Positions 41,872-50,278 of a stretch of DNA of 61,260 bases are shown in pieces. Under the pieces are notes generated by a model. That model did not search any database. It was not told the DNA's origin and saw only the letters and a list, made by a program, of their open reading frames with translations. The stretch's first letter is position 1; each line of letters opens with the position of its first letter. The stretch lies in contig NZ_RJVR01000283.1 of the NCBI RefSeq assembly GCF_003999195.1, forward strand, positions 1 through 61,260. The letters run 5' to 3'. Origin of the DNA: Streptomyces soli. Its GTDB lineage: Bacteria > Actinomycetota > Actinomycetes > Streptomycetales > Streptomycetaceae. The position numbers were made by a program, and so were the translations under genes.

Positions 41872-43499
41872 AGGACGGCGTGAACGGCGTCGCGCTCGGC
41901 GTCTTCATCTTCTTCTTCCTGGCCGTCACGGTCATGGGCTTCCTCGCCGCGCGCTGGCGCAAGGCCGAGAACGCCCTCCACCTCGACGAATGGGGCCTGG
42001 GCGGCCGCTCGTTCGGCTCCTGGGTCACCTGGTTCCTGCTCGGCGGCGACCTGTACACCGCGTACACCTTCGTCGCCGTCCCGGCGGCGGTCTACGCGGC
42101 GGGCGCGGCCGGCTTCTTCGCGGTGCCCTACACGATCCTGGTCTACCCGCTGATCTTCACCTTCCTGCCGAGGCTGTGGTCGGTCTCCCACAAGCACGGA
42201 TACGTGACGACCTCGGACTTCGTCCGTGGCCGCTTCGGCTCCAAGGGGCTCTCCCTGGCGGTGGCGATCACCGGCATCCTCGCCACGATGCCGTACATCG
42301 CGCTCCAACTGGTCGGCATCCAGGCGGTGCTTGACGTCATGGGCGTCGGCGGCAGCTCCTCGGACAACTGGTTCGTCAAGGACCTGCCGCTGCTCATCGC
42401 CTTCGGCGTGCTGGCCGCTTACACCTACTCCTCGGGGCTGCGAGCGCCCGCGCTGATCGCCTTCGTCAAGGACGCCCTGATCTACATCGTCATCGCGGTG
42501 GCGATCATCTACATCCCGTACCGGCTCGGCGGCTTCGACAGCATCTTCGCCAAGGCAAGCAGCGCGTACTCCCAGGTCAACCCGGCGACGGGCAAGGCGC
42601 GCGGCGCCCTGGCACCGCCGGAGACGGCGCAGTGGGCCTACGGCACGCTGGCGCTCGGCTCGGCCCTGGCGCTGTTCATGTACCCGCACTCGGTGACGGC
42701 CGTGCTGTCCGGGCGGAGCCGCAACGTGATCCGCCGCAACACCACGGTGCTGCCGCTGTACTCGCTGATGCTCGGCCTGCTGGCCATGCTCGGCTTCATG
42801 GCGCTGGCAAGCGGCGTCGGAAAGGGCGTCGTCGGCTACAACGGCCAGCTGGCCATCCCCCAGCTCTTCGAGAACATGTTCCCGTCGTGGTTCGCGGGCG
42901 TCGCCTTCGCGGCCATCGGGATCGGCGCGCTGGTCCCGGCGGCCATTATGTCGATCGCGGCGGCGAACCTCTTCACCCGGAACATCTACAAGGACTTCCT
43001 GAAGCCCGACGCCACCCCCGCGCAGGAGACCAAGGTCAGCAAGCTCGTCTCGCTGCTGGTCAAGGTCGGCGCCCTGGTCTTCGTCCTCACCATGGACAAG
43101 ACGGTCGCCATCAACTTCCAGCTCCTGGGCGGCATCTGGATCCTCCAGACCTTCCCCGCCCTGGTCGGCGGCCTCTTCACCCGCTGGTTCCACCGCTGGG
43201 CCCTGCTGGCCGGCTGGGCCGTCGGCATGATCTACGGCACCTGGAAGGCGTACGGCGTCGCCAGCCTCACCCAGAAGCACTTCGGCGGCTCCTCCGACAC
43301 CATCCCCGTCATCGGCCAGATCGGCTACATCGGCCTCACGGCATTCGTTCTGAACGCCGTCGTCGCCATCGTCCTGACCTTCGCCTTCCGGGCCCTCAAG
43401 ACCCCCGACGGCATCGACGAGACAGCGCCCTCCGACTACACGGCGGACTCCGGCGAGCCGGGCGTGGAACCGGACCTGCCGGTGACCGCGACCGCCTAG
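41868..43499 (+). CDS. sodium:solute symporter (SSS family)
   Basis: 543 residues with about 13 membrane helices. Family motifs include GLGGRSFGSWVTWFLLGGDLYTAYTF and YPHSVTAVLSGRSRNVIRRNT. Imports an organic solute with sodium; substrate unknown. Coupled to DUF3311. Position next to dasR hints at an amino sugar or monocarboxylate, but no dre site is visible upstream. Confidence 0.9.
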   Translation: MKDGVNGVALGVFIFFFLAVTVMGFLAARWRKAENALHLDEWGLGGRSFGSWVTWFLLGGDLYTAYTFVAVPAAVYAAGAAGFFAVPYTILVYPLIFTFLPRLWSVSHKHGYVTTSDFVRGRFGSKGLSLAVAITGILATMPYIALQLVGIQAVLDVMGVGGSSSDNWFVKDLPLLIAFGVLAAYTYSSGLRAPALIAFVKDALIYIVIAVAIIYIPYRLGGFDSIFAKASSAYSQVNPATGKARGALAPPETAQWAYGTLALGSALALFMYPHSVTAVLSGRSRNVIRRNTTVLPLYSLMLGLLAMLGFMALASGVGKGVVGYNGQLAIPQLFENMFPSWFAGVAFAAIGIGALVPAAIMSIAAANLFTRNIYKDFLKPDATPAQETKVSKLVSLLVKVGALVFVLTMDKTVAINFQLLGGIWILQTFPALVGGLFTRWFHRWALLAGWAVGMIYGTWKAYGVASLTQKHFGGSSDTIPVIGQIGYIGLTAFVLNAVVAIVLTFAFRALKTPDGIDETAPSDYTADSGEPGVEPDLPVTATA

Positions 43500-43527
43500 C
43501 AGACCGCTCGCAGGCCTATCGGAGCAC

Positions 43528-43770
43528 CTACCGGACCGGCACCTGGAAGGTGCGCCGGTAGGCCTGCGGAGTCGTACCGACCCACCGGCCGAAGTGGTGC
43601 CGCAACGTCGCCGCGTTCCCGAAGCCCGCCCGCGTCGCGATCGCGTCGACCGTGTCCCCCGTCCCCTCCAGCAACTCCCGCGCGAGCAGCACCCGCTGCC
43701 CCAGGAGCCACCGGTACGGCGTCGTCCCGGTCTCCTGTTGGAAGCGCCGGGCGAACGTACGCGGCGACAC
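43528..43770 (-). pseudogene. C-terminal remnant of a GlxA-like AraC-family regulator
   Basis: 80 codons with a complete AraC DNA-binding C-terminus (MSPRTFARRFQQETGTTPYR, QRVLLARELLEGTGDTVDAI, RAGFGNAATLRHHFGRWVGT) ending at a normal stop. The ~200-residue N-terminal DJ-1/PfpI-like domain and the first helix of the HTH are missing. The frame breaks at about 43766-43771, exactly where the GNAT remnant begins on the other strand. Near the 3' end 43509-43522 and 43555-43568 form a 14-bp inverted repeat with one mismatch. Confidence 0.8.
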
Positions 43771-43873
43771 CGCCCACCGGCTCTACCGGCGGCTCGGCTT
43801 CGAGCGTCTTCCCGAGCGCGACTGGGCCCCGGTTCCCAGCATCGAGCTGCACGCGTATTACATAGAGCTGTAA
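43766..43873 (+). pseudogene. C-terminal remnant of a GNAT acetyltransferase
   Basis: About 35 codons read DTAHRLYRRLGFERLPERDW then VPSIELHAYYIEL and stop. This is the last helix-strand of a GNAT protein (LYRRLGF signature). No N-terminal part precedes it; the upstream frame is the antisense of the AraC remnant. Both truncated ends meet at one junction. Confidence 0.75.
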
Positions 43874-43904
43874 CGAGACACAACATCTGGTGGCGCCAAC
43901 TCCA

Positions 43905-44060
43905 GGCACCACTACATGTATGCTCAACACCGCTGCCACCGCAGGGGAATCCGGTGTGAATCCGGAGCTGCCCCGCAACGGTGAACGGGCCCTCTTCGGC
44001 GTGCCCGCACAGTCCGGCCGCCTGCCGGCAGCGCACCCGAGAACCGATCCCGGGTGCCGT
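43905..44060 (+). ncRNA. cobalamin riboswitch upstream of nrdAB
   Basis: The conserved core is readable: GGGAAT-CCGGTGTGAATCC (43945-43963), GGAGCTGCCCCGCAACGGTG (43963-43982), and the B12 box around AGTCCGGCCGCCTGCCGG (44011-44028). Adenosylcobalamin binding is known to switch off the class Ia nrd operon of S. coelicolor when the B12-dependent class II reductase can work. Outer boundaries are approximate. Confidence 0.93.
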
Positions 44061-44126
44061 CATGTCCGGGCCTCGCGGATTGGGCCGGTGGACGCGGCCG
44101 CGGCATGCCCGCGTGCGCCCTGCCAT

Positions 44127-44153
44127 TCCCTCGCGCGGCCGCCGTACGAGGGA
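44127..44153 (+). promoter_or_regulatory. hairpin covering the nrdA ribosome-binding site
   Basis: TCCCTCG (44127-44133) pairs perfectly with CGAGGGA (44147-44153), which is the nrdA Shine-Dalgarno, 11 bases before the GTG at 44164. It is positioned as the expression platform of the riboswitch; alternative pairings with 44060-44126 could decide its formation. Confidence 0.6.
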
Positions 44154-44163
44154 GAGATCACAC

Positions 44164-46575
44164 GTGACCATCGCGCCCGTCACATCCGCGGACCACGCAC
44201 CAGCCGGCACCGCCCTGCTGCGCACCCTGACGGAGTTGACCGCCGACCTCCCCGACACCGACCCCGGTCGAGTGGCCGCCGCCGCGCTGCGCGGCCGCAG
44301 CGCCCACGCGGAGGAGGCCGAGCTGCGGGCGCTGGCCACCGAGGCCGCCGCCGGCCTGATCTCCGACGACCCGCAGTACTCGCGGCTCGCCGCCCGGCTG
44401 CTGACCCGCGCCATCGCCGACGAGGCGGCCGGCGAAGGCGTCACCTCCTTCACCAGCTCCGTCGCCGTCGGACACCGCGAAGGCCTGATCGCCGACGGCA
44501 CCGCCGAGTTCGTACGCGTCCACGCCGCCCGCCTCGACGCCCTCATCGACACCTCGGCCGACGACCGCTTCGGCTACTTCGGGCTGCGCACGCTGCACAG
44601 CCGCTACCTGCTGCGCCACCCGATCACCCGCCAGGTCATCGAGACCCCGCAGCACTTCCTGCTGCGCGTCGCCTCCGGACTGGCCGAGGACCACACCGCG
44701 CGCTCGCTGGACGAGGTCGCCGCCCTCTACGGCCTGATGAGCCGCCTGGACTACCTCCCCAGCTCCCCCACCCTCTTCAACTCCGGCACCCGGCACCCCC
44801 AGATGTCGTCCTGCTACCTGCTGGACTCCCCGCTGGACGAGCTGGACTCCATCTACGACCGCTACCACCAGGTCGCCCGCCTCTCGAAGCACGCCGGCGG
44901 CATCGGCCTCTCGTACAGCCGCATCCGCGCCCGCGGCTCCCTCATCCGGGGCACCAACGGCCACTCCAACGGCATCGTCCCCTTCCTCAAGACCCTCGAC
45001 GCCTCGGTCGCGGCGGTGAACCAGGGCGGCCGGCGCAAAGGCGCCGCTGCCGTCTACCTGGAGACCTGGCACTCCGACATCGAGGAGTTCCTGGAGCTGC
45101 GCGACAACACGGGCGAGGACGCGCGCCGTACGCACAACCTCAACCTCGCGCACTGGATCCCCGACGAGTTCATGCGCCGCGTCGACACCGACGGCACCTG
45201 GTCGCTCTTCTCTCCCGCCGACGTTCCGGAACTGGTGGACCTCTGGGGCGACGATTTCGACGCCGCCTACCGCAAGGCCGAGGCGGCCGGCCTGGCCCAG
45301 AAGACCATCCCCGCACGGGACTTGTACGGCCGGATGATGCGCACCCTGGCCCAGACCGGCCAGGGCTGGATGACCTTCAAGGACGCCTCGAACCGCACCG
45401 CCAATCAGACCGCCGAGCCGGGCTCGGTTGTCCACTCCTCAAACCTGTGCACCGAGATCCTGGAGGTGACGGACGACCGGGAGACGGCCGTCTGCAACCT
45501 GGGCTCGGTCAACCTCGGCTCCTTCGTCGCCGATGGCTCCATCGACTGGGAGCGCCTTGACGAGACGGTACGCACGGCCGTCACCTTCCTCGACCGCGTC
45601 GTCGACATCAACTTCTACCCAACCGACCAGGCAGGCCGCTCCAACGCCAAGTGGCGCCCGGTTGGCCTGGGCGCGATGGGCCTCCAGGACGTCTTCTTCA
45701 AGCTGCGCCTGCCCTTCGACTCGCCCGAGGCGAAGGTCCTCTCGACCCGTATCTCCGAGCGCATCATGCTCGCCGCGTACGAGGCCTCCGCAGGCCTCGC
45801 CGAACGCCCCCAAGCACCTTCGACAAGCTCCGGTGCAGGGGGGACCCCCATCGGCCCTTTCCCCGCCTGGGAGAAGACCCGCGCGGCACGCGGCGTCCTG
45901 CACCCCGACCACTACGGCGTGACGCCCACCTGGCCTGAGCGCTGGCAGGCGCTCCGTGCCCGTATCGCCAAGGTCGGCATGCGCAACTCTCTCCTCCTCG
46001 CCATCGCCCCGACCGCGACCATCGCCTCCATCGCGGGCGTGTACGAGTGCATCGAGCCCCAGGTCTCCAACCTCTTCAAGCGCGAGACGCTCTCCGGCGA
46101 ATTCCTCCAGGTCAACGCCTACTTGGTGGAGGACCTGAAGAAACTCGGCGTCTGGGACGCCCAGTCGCGCGAAGCACTGCGCGAGGCGAGCGGCTCGGTG
46201 GACGGCTTCAACTGGATCCCGGCGGACGTCCGCGCGCTGTACCGCACCGCCTGGGAGCTCCCTCAGCGCGCCCTCATCGACATGGCGGCAGCCCGTACGC
46301 CCTACCTCGACCAGAGCCAGTCCCTGAACCTCTTCCTGGAAACCCCGACCATCGGCAAGCTCAGCTCGATGTACGCGTACGCCTGGAAGCGGGGCCTGAA
46401 GACGACGTACTACCTGCGCTCCCGCCCGGCGACCCGCATCGCGCAGTCGGCCCGCGCGGCGGCACCCATCCTCCCCCTACCTTCGGCGGGGGGACCCCCA
46501 GTACAGGCGACGCCCGACGACGACGCGATCGCCTGCTCCCTCGAAAACCCCGAGTCCTGCGAGGCCTGTCAGTAA
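44164..46575 (+). CDS. nrdA: class Ia ribonucleotide reductase large subunit
   Basis: 803 residues; reduces ribonucleoside diphosphates for DNA synthesis. Active-site Cys in QMSSCYLLDSP, NLCTEILE with the catalytic Asn-Cys-Glu, second redox Cys in AVCNLGSVNLG, radical-transfer Tyr pair in KTTYYLRSRP and the C-terminal redox pair ESCEACQ. Two low-complexity inserts, near residues 549-562 and 769-782, come from dispersed palindromes. GTG start with GAGGGAGA. The stop overlaps the nrdB start by one base (TAATG). It is controlled by the riboswitch. Confidence 0.95.
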   Translation: MTIAPVTSADHAPAGTALLRTLTELTADLPDTDPGRVAAAALRGRSAHAEEAELRALATEAAAGLISDDPQYSRLAARLLTRAIADEAAGEGVTSFTSSVAVGHREGLIADGTAEFVRVHAARLDALIDTSADDRFGYFGLRTLHSRYLLRHPITRQVIETPQHFLLRVASGLAEDHTARSLDEVAALYGLMSRLDYLPSSPTLFNSGTRHPQMSSCYLLDSPLDELDSIYDRYHQVARLSKHAGGIGLSYSRIRARGSLIRGTNGHSNGIVPFLKTLDASVAAVNQGGRRKGAAAVYLETWHSDIEEFLELRDNTGEDARRTHNLNLAHWIPDEFMRRVDTDGTWSLFSPADVPELVDLWGDDFDAAYRKAEAAGLAQKTIPARDLYGRMMRTLAQTGQGWMTFKDASNRTANQTAEPGSVVHSSNLCTEILEVTDDRETAVCNLGSVNLGSFVADGSIDWERLDETVRTAVTFLDRVVDINFYPTDQAGRSNAKWRPVGLGAMGLQDVFFKLRLPFDSPEAKVLSTRISERIMLAAYEASAGLAERPQAPSTSSGAGGTPIGPFPAWEKTRAARGVLHPDHYGVTPTWPERWQALRARIAKVGMRNSLLLAIAPTATIASIAGVYECIEPQVSNLFKRETLSGEFLQVNAYLVEDLKKLGVWDAQSREALREASGSVDGFNWIPADVRALYRTAWELPQRALIDMAAARTPYLDQSQSLNLFLETPTIGKLSSMYAYAWKRGLKTTYYLRSRPATRIAQSARAAAPILPLPSAGGPPVQATPDDDAIACSLENPESCEACQ
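45817..45850. repeat. dispersed GC-rich palindrome, copy inside nrdA (1)
   Basis: GCACCTTCGACAAGCTCCGGTGC (45814-45836) forms a stem-loop followed by AGGGGGGACCCCCA. In frame it encodes APSTSSGAGGTP. Related to copies at 46471, 28319, 52179 and 56004 by the GGGGG/CCCCC blocks and small loop. Confidence 0.6.
46471..46501. repeat. dispersed GC-rich palindrome, copy inside nrdA (2)
   Basis: CTCCCCCTACCTTCGGCGGG (46471-46490) then GGGACCCCCA. In frame it encodes LPLPSAGGPP shortly before the C-terminal cysteines. Confidence 0.6.
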
Positions 46576-47588
46576 TGTCCACCCAGACCAAGAACCTGCT
46601 CGACCCGGGCTTCGAGCTGACCCTGCGTCCGATGCGCTACCCCGACTTCTACGAGCGCTACCGCGACGCCATCAAGAACACCTGGACGGTGGAGGAGGTC
46701 GACCTCCACTCCGACGTCACCGACCTCGCCAAGCTCTCCGCCGGCGAGCAGCACATGATCGGCCGCCTGGTCGCCTTCTTCGCGACCGGCGACTCGATCG
46801 TCGCCAATAACCTGGTCCTGACCCTCTACAAGCACATCAACTCCCCCGAGGCGCGGCTCTACCTCTCCCGCCAGCTCTTCGAGGAAGCCGTCCACGTCCA
46901 GTTCTACCTGACGCTTCTGGACACCTACCTCCCTGACCCCGACGAGCGTGCCGGCGCCTTCGACGCGGTCGAGAACATCCCCTCCATCCGCGAGAAGGCC
47001 CAGTTCTGCTTCAAGTGGATCAACGAGGTCGAAAAGCTGGACTCCCTCCAGACCAAGGCCGACCGCCGCCGCTTCCTCCTCAACCTCATCTGCTTCGCCG
47101 CCTGCATCGAGGGCCTCTTCTTCTACGGTGCCTTCGCCTACGTCTACTGGTTCCGCTCCCGCGGCCTGCTGCACGGCCTCGCCACCGGCACCAACTGGGT
47201 CTTCCGTGATGAAAGTGCCCACATGGCCTTCGCATTCCAGGTGATCGACACCGTCCGGCAAGAGGAGCCCGACCTCTTCGACGACGACATGGCCAAGGAG
47301 GTCACCGCCATGCTCGAGGAAGCCGTCAAGGCCGAGCTCCAGTTCGCCCACGACCTCTGCGGCAAGGGCCTCCCCGGCATGAACACCGAGTCCATGCGCG
47401 AGTACCTGCAGTGCGTCGCCGACCAGCGCCTCGTCCGCCTCGGCCTCCCCGCCCGTTACGGCTCCGAGAACCCCTTCTCCTTCATGGAGCTCCAGAACGT
47501 CCAGGAACTGACGAACTTCTTCGAGCGCCGCCCCTCCGCATACCAGGTCGCCGTCGAAGGCTCGGTCTCCTTCGACGACGACTTCTGA
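46575..47588 (+). CDS. nrdB: class Ia ribonucleotide reductase small subunit
   Basis: 337 residues, ferritin-like helical bundle holding the diiron centre and tyrosyl radical. Metal ligands are recognisable in LYLSRQLFEEAVHVQFYLTL (Glu and His, with the radical Tyr region following) and in NWVFRDESAHMAFAF, with AACIEGLFFYGAF between. Start overlaps nrdA. Under riboswitch control with nrdA. Confidence 0.95.
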   Translation: MSTQTKNLLDPGFELTLRPMRYPDFYERYRDAIKNTWTVEEVDLHSDVTDLAKLSAGEQHMIGRLVAFFATGDSIVANNLVLTLYKHINSPEARLYLSRQLFEEAVHVQFYLTLLDTYLPDPDERAGAFDAVENIPSIREKAQFCFKWINEVEKLDSLQTKADRRRFLLNLICFAACIEGLFFYGAFAYVYWFRSRGLLHGLATGTNWVFRDESAHMAFAFQVIDTVRQEEPDLFDDDMAKEVTAMLEEAVKAELQFAHDLCGKGLPGMNTESMREYLQCVADQRLVRLGLPARYGSENPFSFMELQNVQELTNFFERRPSAYQVAVEGSVSFDDDF

Positions 47589-47635
47589 TCCGTCTACGCT
47601 GGCGTTACGTGTCACTGGACGGGGAGGATCACGGC

Positions 47636-47905
47636 GTGACGGACCAGACGCAGGAAACAGAGGAGCAGCGCGCCGCGCGCAAGGAAGCGGAGAAGGAAGC
47701 GCTGTACGCGAGGGACATCTCCGGCGTCACGTGGGTGAGCGCCGGCGGTGACCCCGCCGAGGGCCAGGTGGAGTTGGCCTTCCTGGAGGGCGGCGCCGTC
47801 GCCATGCGGAATTCGGCGGAGCCGGAGGGTCCGGTGCTGCGGTATACGGCCGCTGAGTGGAAGGCGTTCCAACTCGGTGCCATCGACGGTGAGTTCGACC
47901 TCTAG
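47636..47905 (+). CDS. DUF397 domain protein
   Basis: 89 residues. Charged N-terminal helix (EEQRAARKEAEKEALYARDI), then the DUF397 strand-turn fold with GAVAMRNSAEP and VLRYTAAEWKAFQLGAIDGEFDL. DUF397 proteins are often paired with Xre/helix-turn-helix regulators in streptomycetes, but no such gene is adjacent. GTG at 47636 with GGGGAGG eight bases upstream; GTG 47609 is an alternative. It follows nrdB by 47 bases. Confidence 0.85.
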   Translation: MTDQTQETEEQRAARKEAEKEALYARDISGVTWVSAGGDPAEGQVELAFLEGGAVAMRNSAEPEGPVLRYTAAEWKAFQLGAIDGEFDL

Positions 47906-48064
47906 CTTGCGCAGTCGACGGCTGGATCTCCTCCCCTTGCGCGTGGCGCACGCGGAGGAGATGGCCGCGGTGCTGTCCGACCCGGCCCTGCACGCCTTCA
48001 TCGGCGGGGATCCGGCCGCCCCGCAGGCGCTACGGAAGCGCTACGAGTGGCTCGTGGCGGGCTC
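47889..48064 (+). pseudogene. N-terminal half of a GNAT acetyltransferase
   Basis: Coding similarity runs LRSRRLDLLPLRVAHAEEMA then LHAFIGGDPAAPQALRKRYE and WLVAGSPD, the usual GNAT N-terminus, and ends abruptly near 48064. Beyond it the frame is antisense of the TauE remnant. The start may be GTG 47889, overlapping the DUF397 stop, or TTG 47907. Acetyl-CoA motif A is missing. Confidence 0.75.
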
Positions 48065-48349
48065 GCCGGATCCCACCCCGACCAGCACGCCCACCGCCAC
48101 CGAAGGCAGCAGCCGGAGCAGGACGGGCCAGTCGGTGTGCCGACGGTAGGCGCGTACGGCCAACACGTCGCCGACCAGCAGCAGCGGCAGCAGCGCGCCG
48201 GTCGACTCGCGTGCGGGGAGTACGGAGGCGAAGAGGGCGACGCTGATGGCGCTGACGCCGCTGATGGCGGTTTTGGAGAAGCCCACCAGGAGGGCGGCGG
48301 CGACCAGGGCGGATATCTCCGGGGGGCTGAGTCCGATCACGGACCCCAC
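48065..48349 (-). pseudogene. N-terminal part of a TauE/SafE-family permease
   Basis: About 95 codons with the first three membrane segments of a TauE/SafE (sulfite exporter-like) permease: SPPEISALVAAALLVGFSKT, ISVALFASVLPARESTGALL and LLLVGDVLAVRAYRRHTDWP. Similarity stops after VAVGVLVGVGSG, at the same junction (about 48065) where the GNAT remnant ends. Intact members have about 250 residues. Confidence 0.78.
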
Positions 48350-48371
48350 CCCATCACGGGCCCCGGCGGGC

Positions 48372-49016
48372 TCAGTCGTTGGGGACGGTTTCGTAGGCCG
48401 GGGTCAGCTCCTCCATCTGCCGCAGCGCGTCCTTACGGTCGCGCTTGGAGAGCCGGTCGATGTAGAGGTAGCCGTTGAGGTGGTCGGTCTCGTGCTGGAG
48501 GCAGCGGGCGAAGAAGCCGGTGCCCTGGACGGCGATCGGGTTGCCGTGCATGTCCTGGCCCTGGACGCTGGCGTAGTCGGGCCGCGGCAGTTCCGCGTAC
48601 GCGCCGGGAACGGACAGGCAGCCCTCGTTGCTGTCGTCGAGCACACGCCGCTCGGGGGGAAGTTCGTCAAGGACGGGGTTGACGATGTGCCCGGTGTGGC
48701 GGACGCCGTTGTCGTCGGGGCAGTCGTAGACGAGGACGCGCAGGTCGACGCCGATCTGGTTGGCGGCGAGGCCGACACCCTCGGCGGCGCGCTGGCTGGC
48801 GAACATGTCGTCGATGAGCTGCGCGAGGTCGGCGTCGAACTCGGTGACGGTCCGGCACGCGTGGTGCAGCACGGGGTTGCCGACGACGGTGATGGGCCGG
48901 ACGGTGCCCCGGGCGCGGTGGGCCTCCTCGCGGGCCTCCGCGTCCGTGACGTCGTCGATGTATCCCGGCGCCTCAGTCGGCTGCTCGTACTGCTGCTCGG
49001 TGTCCTGCTGCGACAT
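48372..49016 (-). CDS. def: peptide deformylase
   Basis: 214 residues; removes the formyl group from nascent proteins. Motif I is [10 protein letters not shown] (residues 80-89), motif [10 protein letters not shown] (131-138, metal ligand C133), and motif III HETDH (175-179). The N-terminal ~35 residues are acidic and Gln-rich, longer than in minimal enzymes. ATG at 49016. The ORF continues upstream without a plausible start. Confidence 0.96.
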   Translation of the reverse strand: MSQQDTEQQYEQPTEAPGYIDDVTDAEAREEAHRARGTVRPITVVGNPVLHHACRTVTEFDADLAQLIDDMFASQRAAEGVGLAANQIGVDLRVLVYDCPDDNGVRHTGHIVNPVLDELPPERRVLDDSNEGCLSVPGAYAELPRPDYASVQGQDMHGNPIAVQGTGFFARCLQHETDHLNGYLYIDRLSKRDRKDALRQMEELTPAYETVPND

Positions 49017-49092
49017 GGTGTGCCGTACGCCTTCCTGGGGCTTCGTCCTTGAGCCATTAAGGGTACGTGCGACGGGACGGCCGGCGGACCGG

Positions 49093-50073
49093 TCAGCAGA
49101 CCTCTTCGAGGTCGCGCCAGTCCCGCGTGTCGGGGCTGTCGGCGACCCAGCCGTCCAGCAGCCCGCGCACCAGTCCGTCCGGCGCGGCGATGCCGCATTC
49201 GCGCTCCGGGACCCAGAGGCTGCCGGCGCTGCGGTGGCTGAGGTGGCCGGGGTGGCCGGGCTCGCTGTGGTCGTGGGGGTCGCGGGCCGAGTCGGAGCCG
49301 GAACCGTCATCGGTCTGCATCCGGCCCTCGGAGCACGTACGACACAGCAGCCGTACGGAGGAGGACCAGTCCTCGGCGGCGAACCCGGCGTCGGCGGCGA
49401 GCCGCTCCAGGGCGTCGCGATCGGCCTCGGTGGCGGCTTCCAGGAGTACGAGCCAGGTGGGCACCGGGGAGGGCGCCCAGAGCTCGATCTCGTCGAAGAC
49501 GGGGTACGAGGCGCCGTCGGCGGTTGCGCGCTCGCCGTGCGGGACGCCGTCGTGCAGGACGACCTCACCCCAGCGGCGGCCGGAGGACGGCAGCGGGATG
49601 CTCAGCACCTCGATCCGGGCCGGGTCGAGCCGGCGGCCCCAGACAACCTCGGCCTCACCCTCCGGGGAGAGCCGGACGGCGGCGCTGCCCAACTCCATCT
49701 CCAGCTCGCCCTCACCGACCGCGTCGGGCGTCCGGAGGCCGTACGCCTGCCAGGCGCGGCGGGCCAGCGGCCAGTCCTGCAGGGCGGTGGCGGCGATGCC
49801 GACGTTCCACCAGTCGGGGGCGCCGGGGGCGCGGTCCAGGAGGGCGACGGCGCGCAGGCCCGCGGTACGGGCCTGCTCCCAGTCGTGCCGGAACTTGTGC
49901 AGCAGGGCCAGGTTGTACCAGGACTCCGAGAGCCAGGGCTCCAGGTCGGCGGCTCGGGTGAGCAACGCGCCGGCGTCCTCGTACCGCCCGTCGCCGATCA
50001 GCGTGAAGGCACGGTCGGTCGCCTGCCGCCAGGTGGCGGAGGGCCGGTGCCGCACTTTGCTGAAGATCCTCAA
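49093..50073 (-). CDS. tetratricopeptide-repeat protein of unknown function
   Basis: 326 residues. Residues ~15-110 form TPR-like helical pairs ([40 protein letters not shown]). The rest is a mixed domain with [11 protein letters not shown] start, GAASYP-type strands and CRTCSEGR cysteines. TTG 50073 is a likely start; the frame upstream has low-quality sequence. Conserved in streptomycetes between def and the sigR locus. No signal peptide. Confidence 0.75.
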   Translation of the reverse strand: MRIFSKVRHRPSATWRQATDRAFTLIGDGRYEDAGALLTRAADLEPWLSESWYNLALLHKFRHDWEQARTAGLRAVALLDRAPGAPDWWNVGIAATALQDWPLARRAWQAYGLRTPDAVGEGELEMELGSAAVRLSPEGEAEVVWGRRLDPARIEVLSIPLPSSGRRWGEVVLHDGVPHGERATADGASYPVFDEIELWAPSPVPTWLVLLEAATEADRDALERLAADAGFAAEDWSSSVRLLCRTCSEGRMQTDDGSGSDSARDPHDHSEPGHPGHLSHRSAGSLWVPERECGIAAPDGLVRGLLDGWVADSPDTRDWRDLEEVC

Positions 50074-50229
50074 TGTCCCGCCTGCCGCTGTCCGGTTGGT
50101 GCGCTTCCTTTGCCATCCTTCTTGCCATGGCCGTGTGCTGCCACACACTGCCGGGCTTGTCGGTTTGGCGGCTTAGCGACATGCTGCCGCTCAGCGGCAT
50201 CCAACCATGCCTGCGGGGGCTTCCGCTCC

Positions 50230-50258
50230 TTACCGTCCGGTTCCGGCCCGGACGGTAA
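50230..50258 (-). terminator. terminator of the sigR-rsrA operon
   Basis: Perfect 11-bp stem TTACCGTCCGG (50230-50240) with CCGGACGGTAA (50248-50258), 7-base loop, 21 bases beyond the rsrA stop. Confidence 0.85.
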
Positions 50259-50278
50259 CAACGGGCCTGGTCAGCGCC

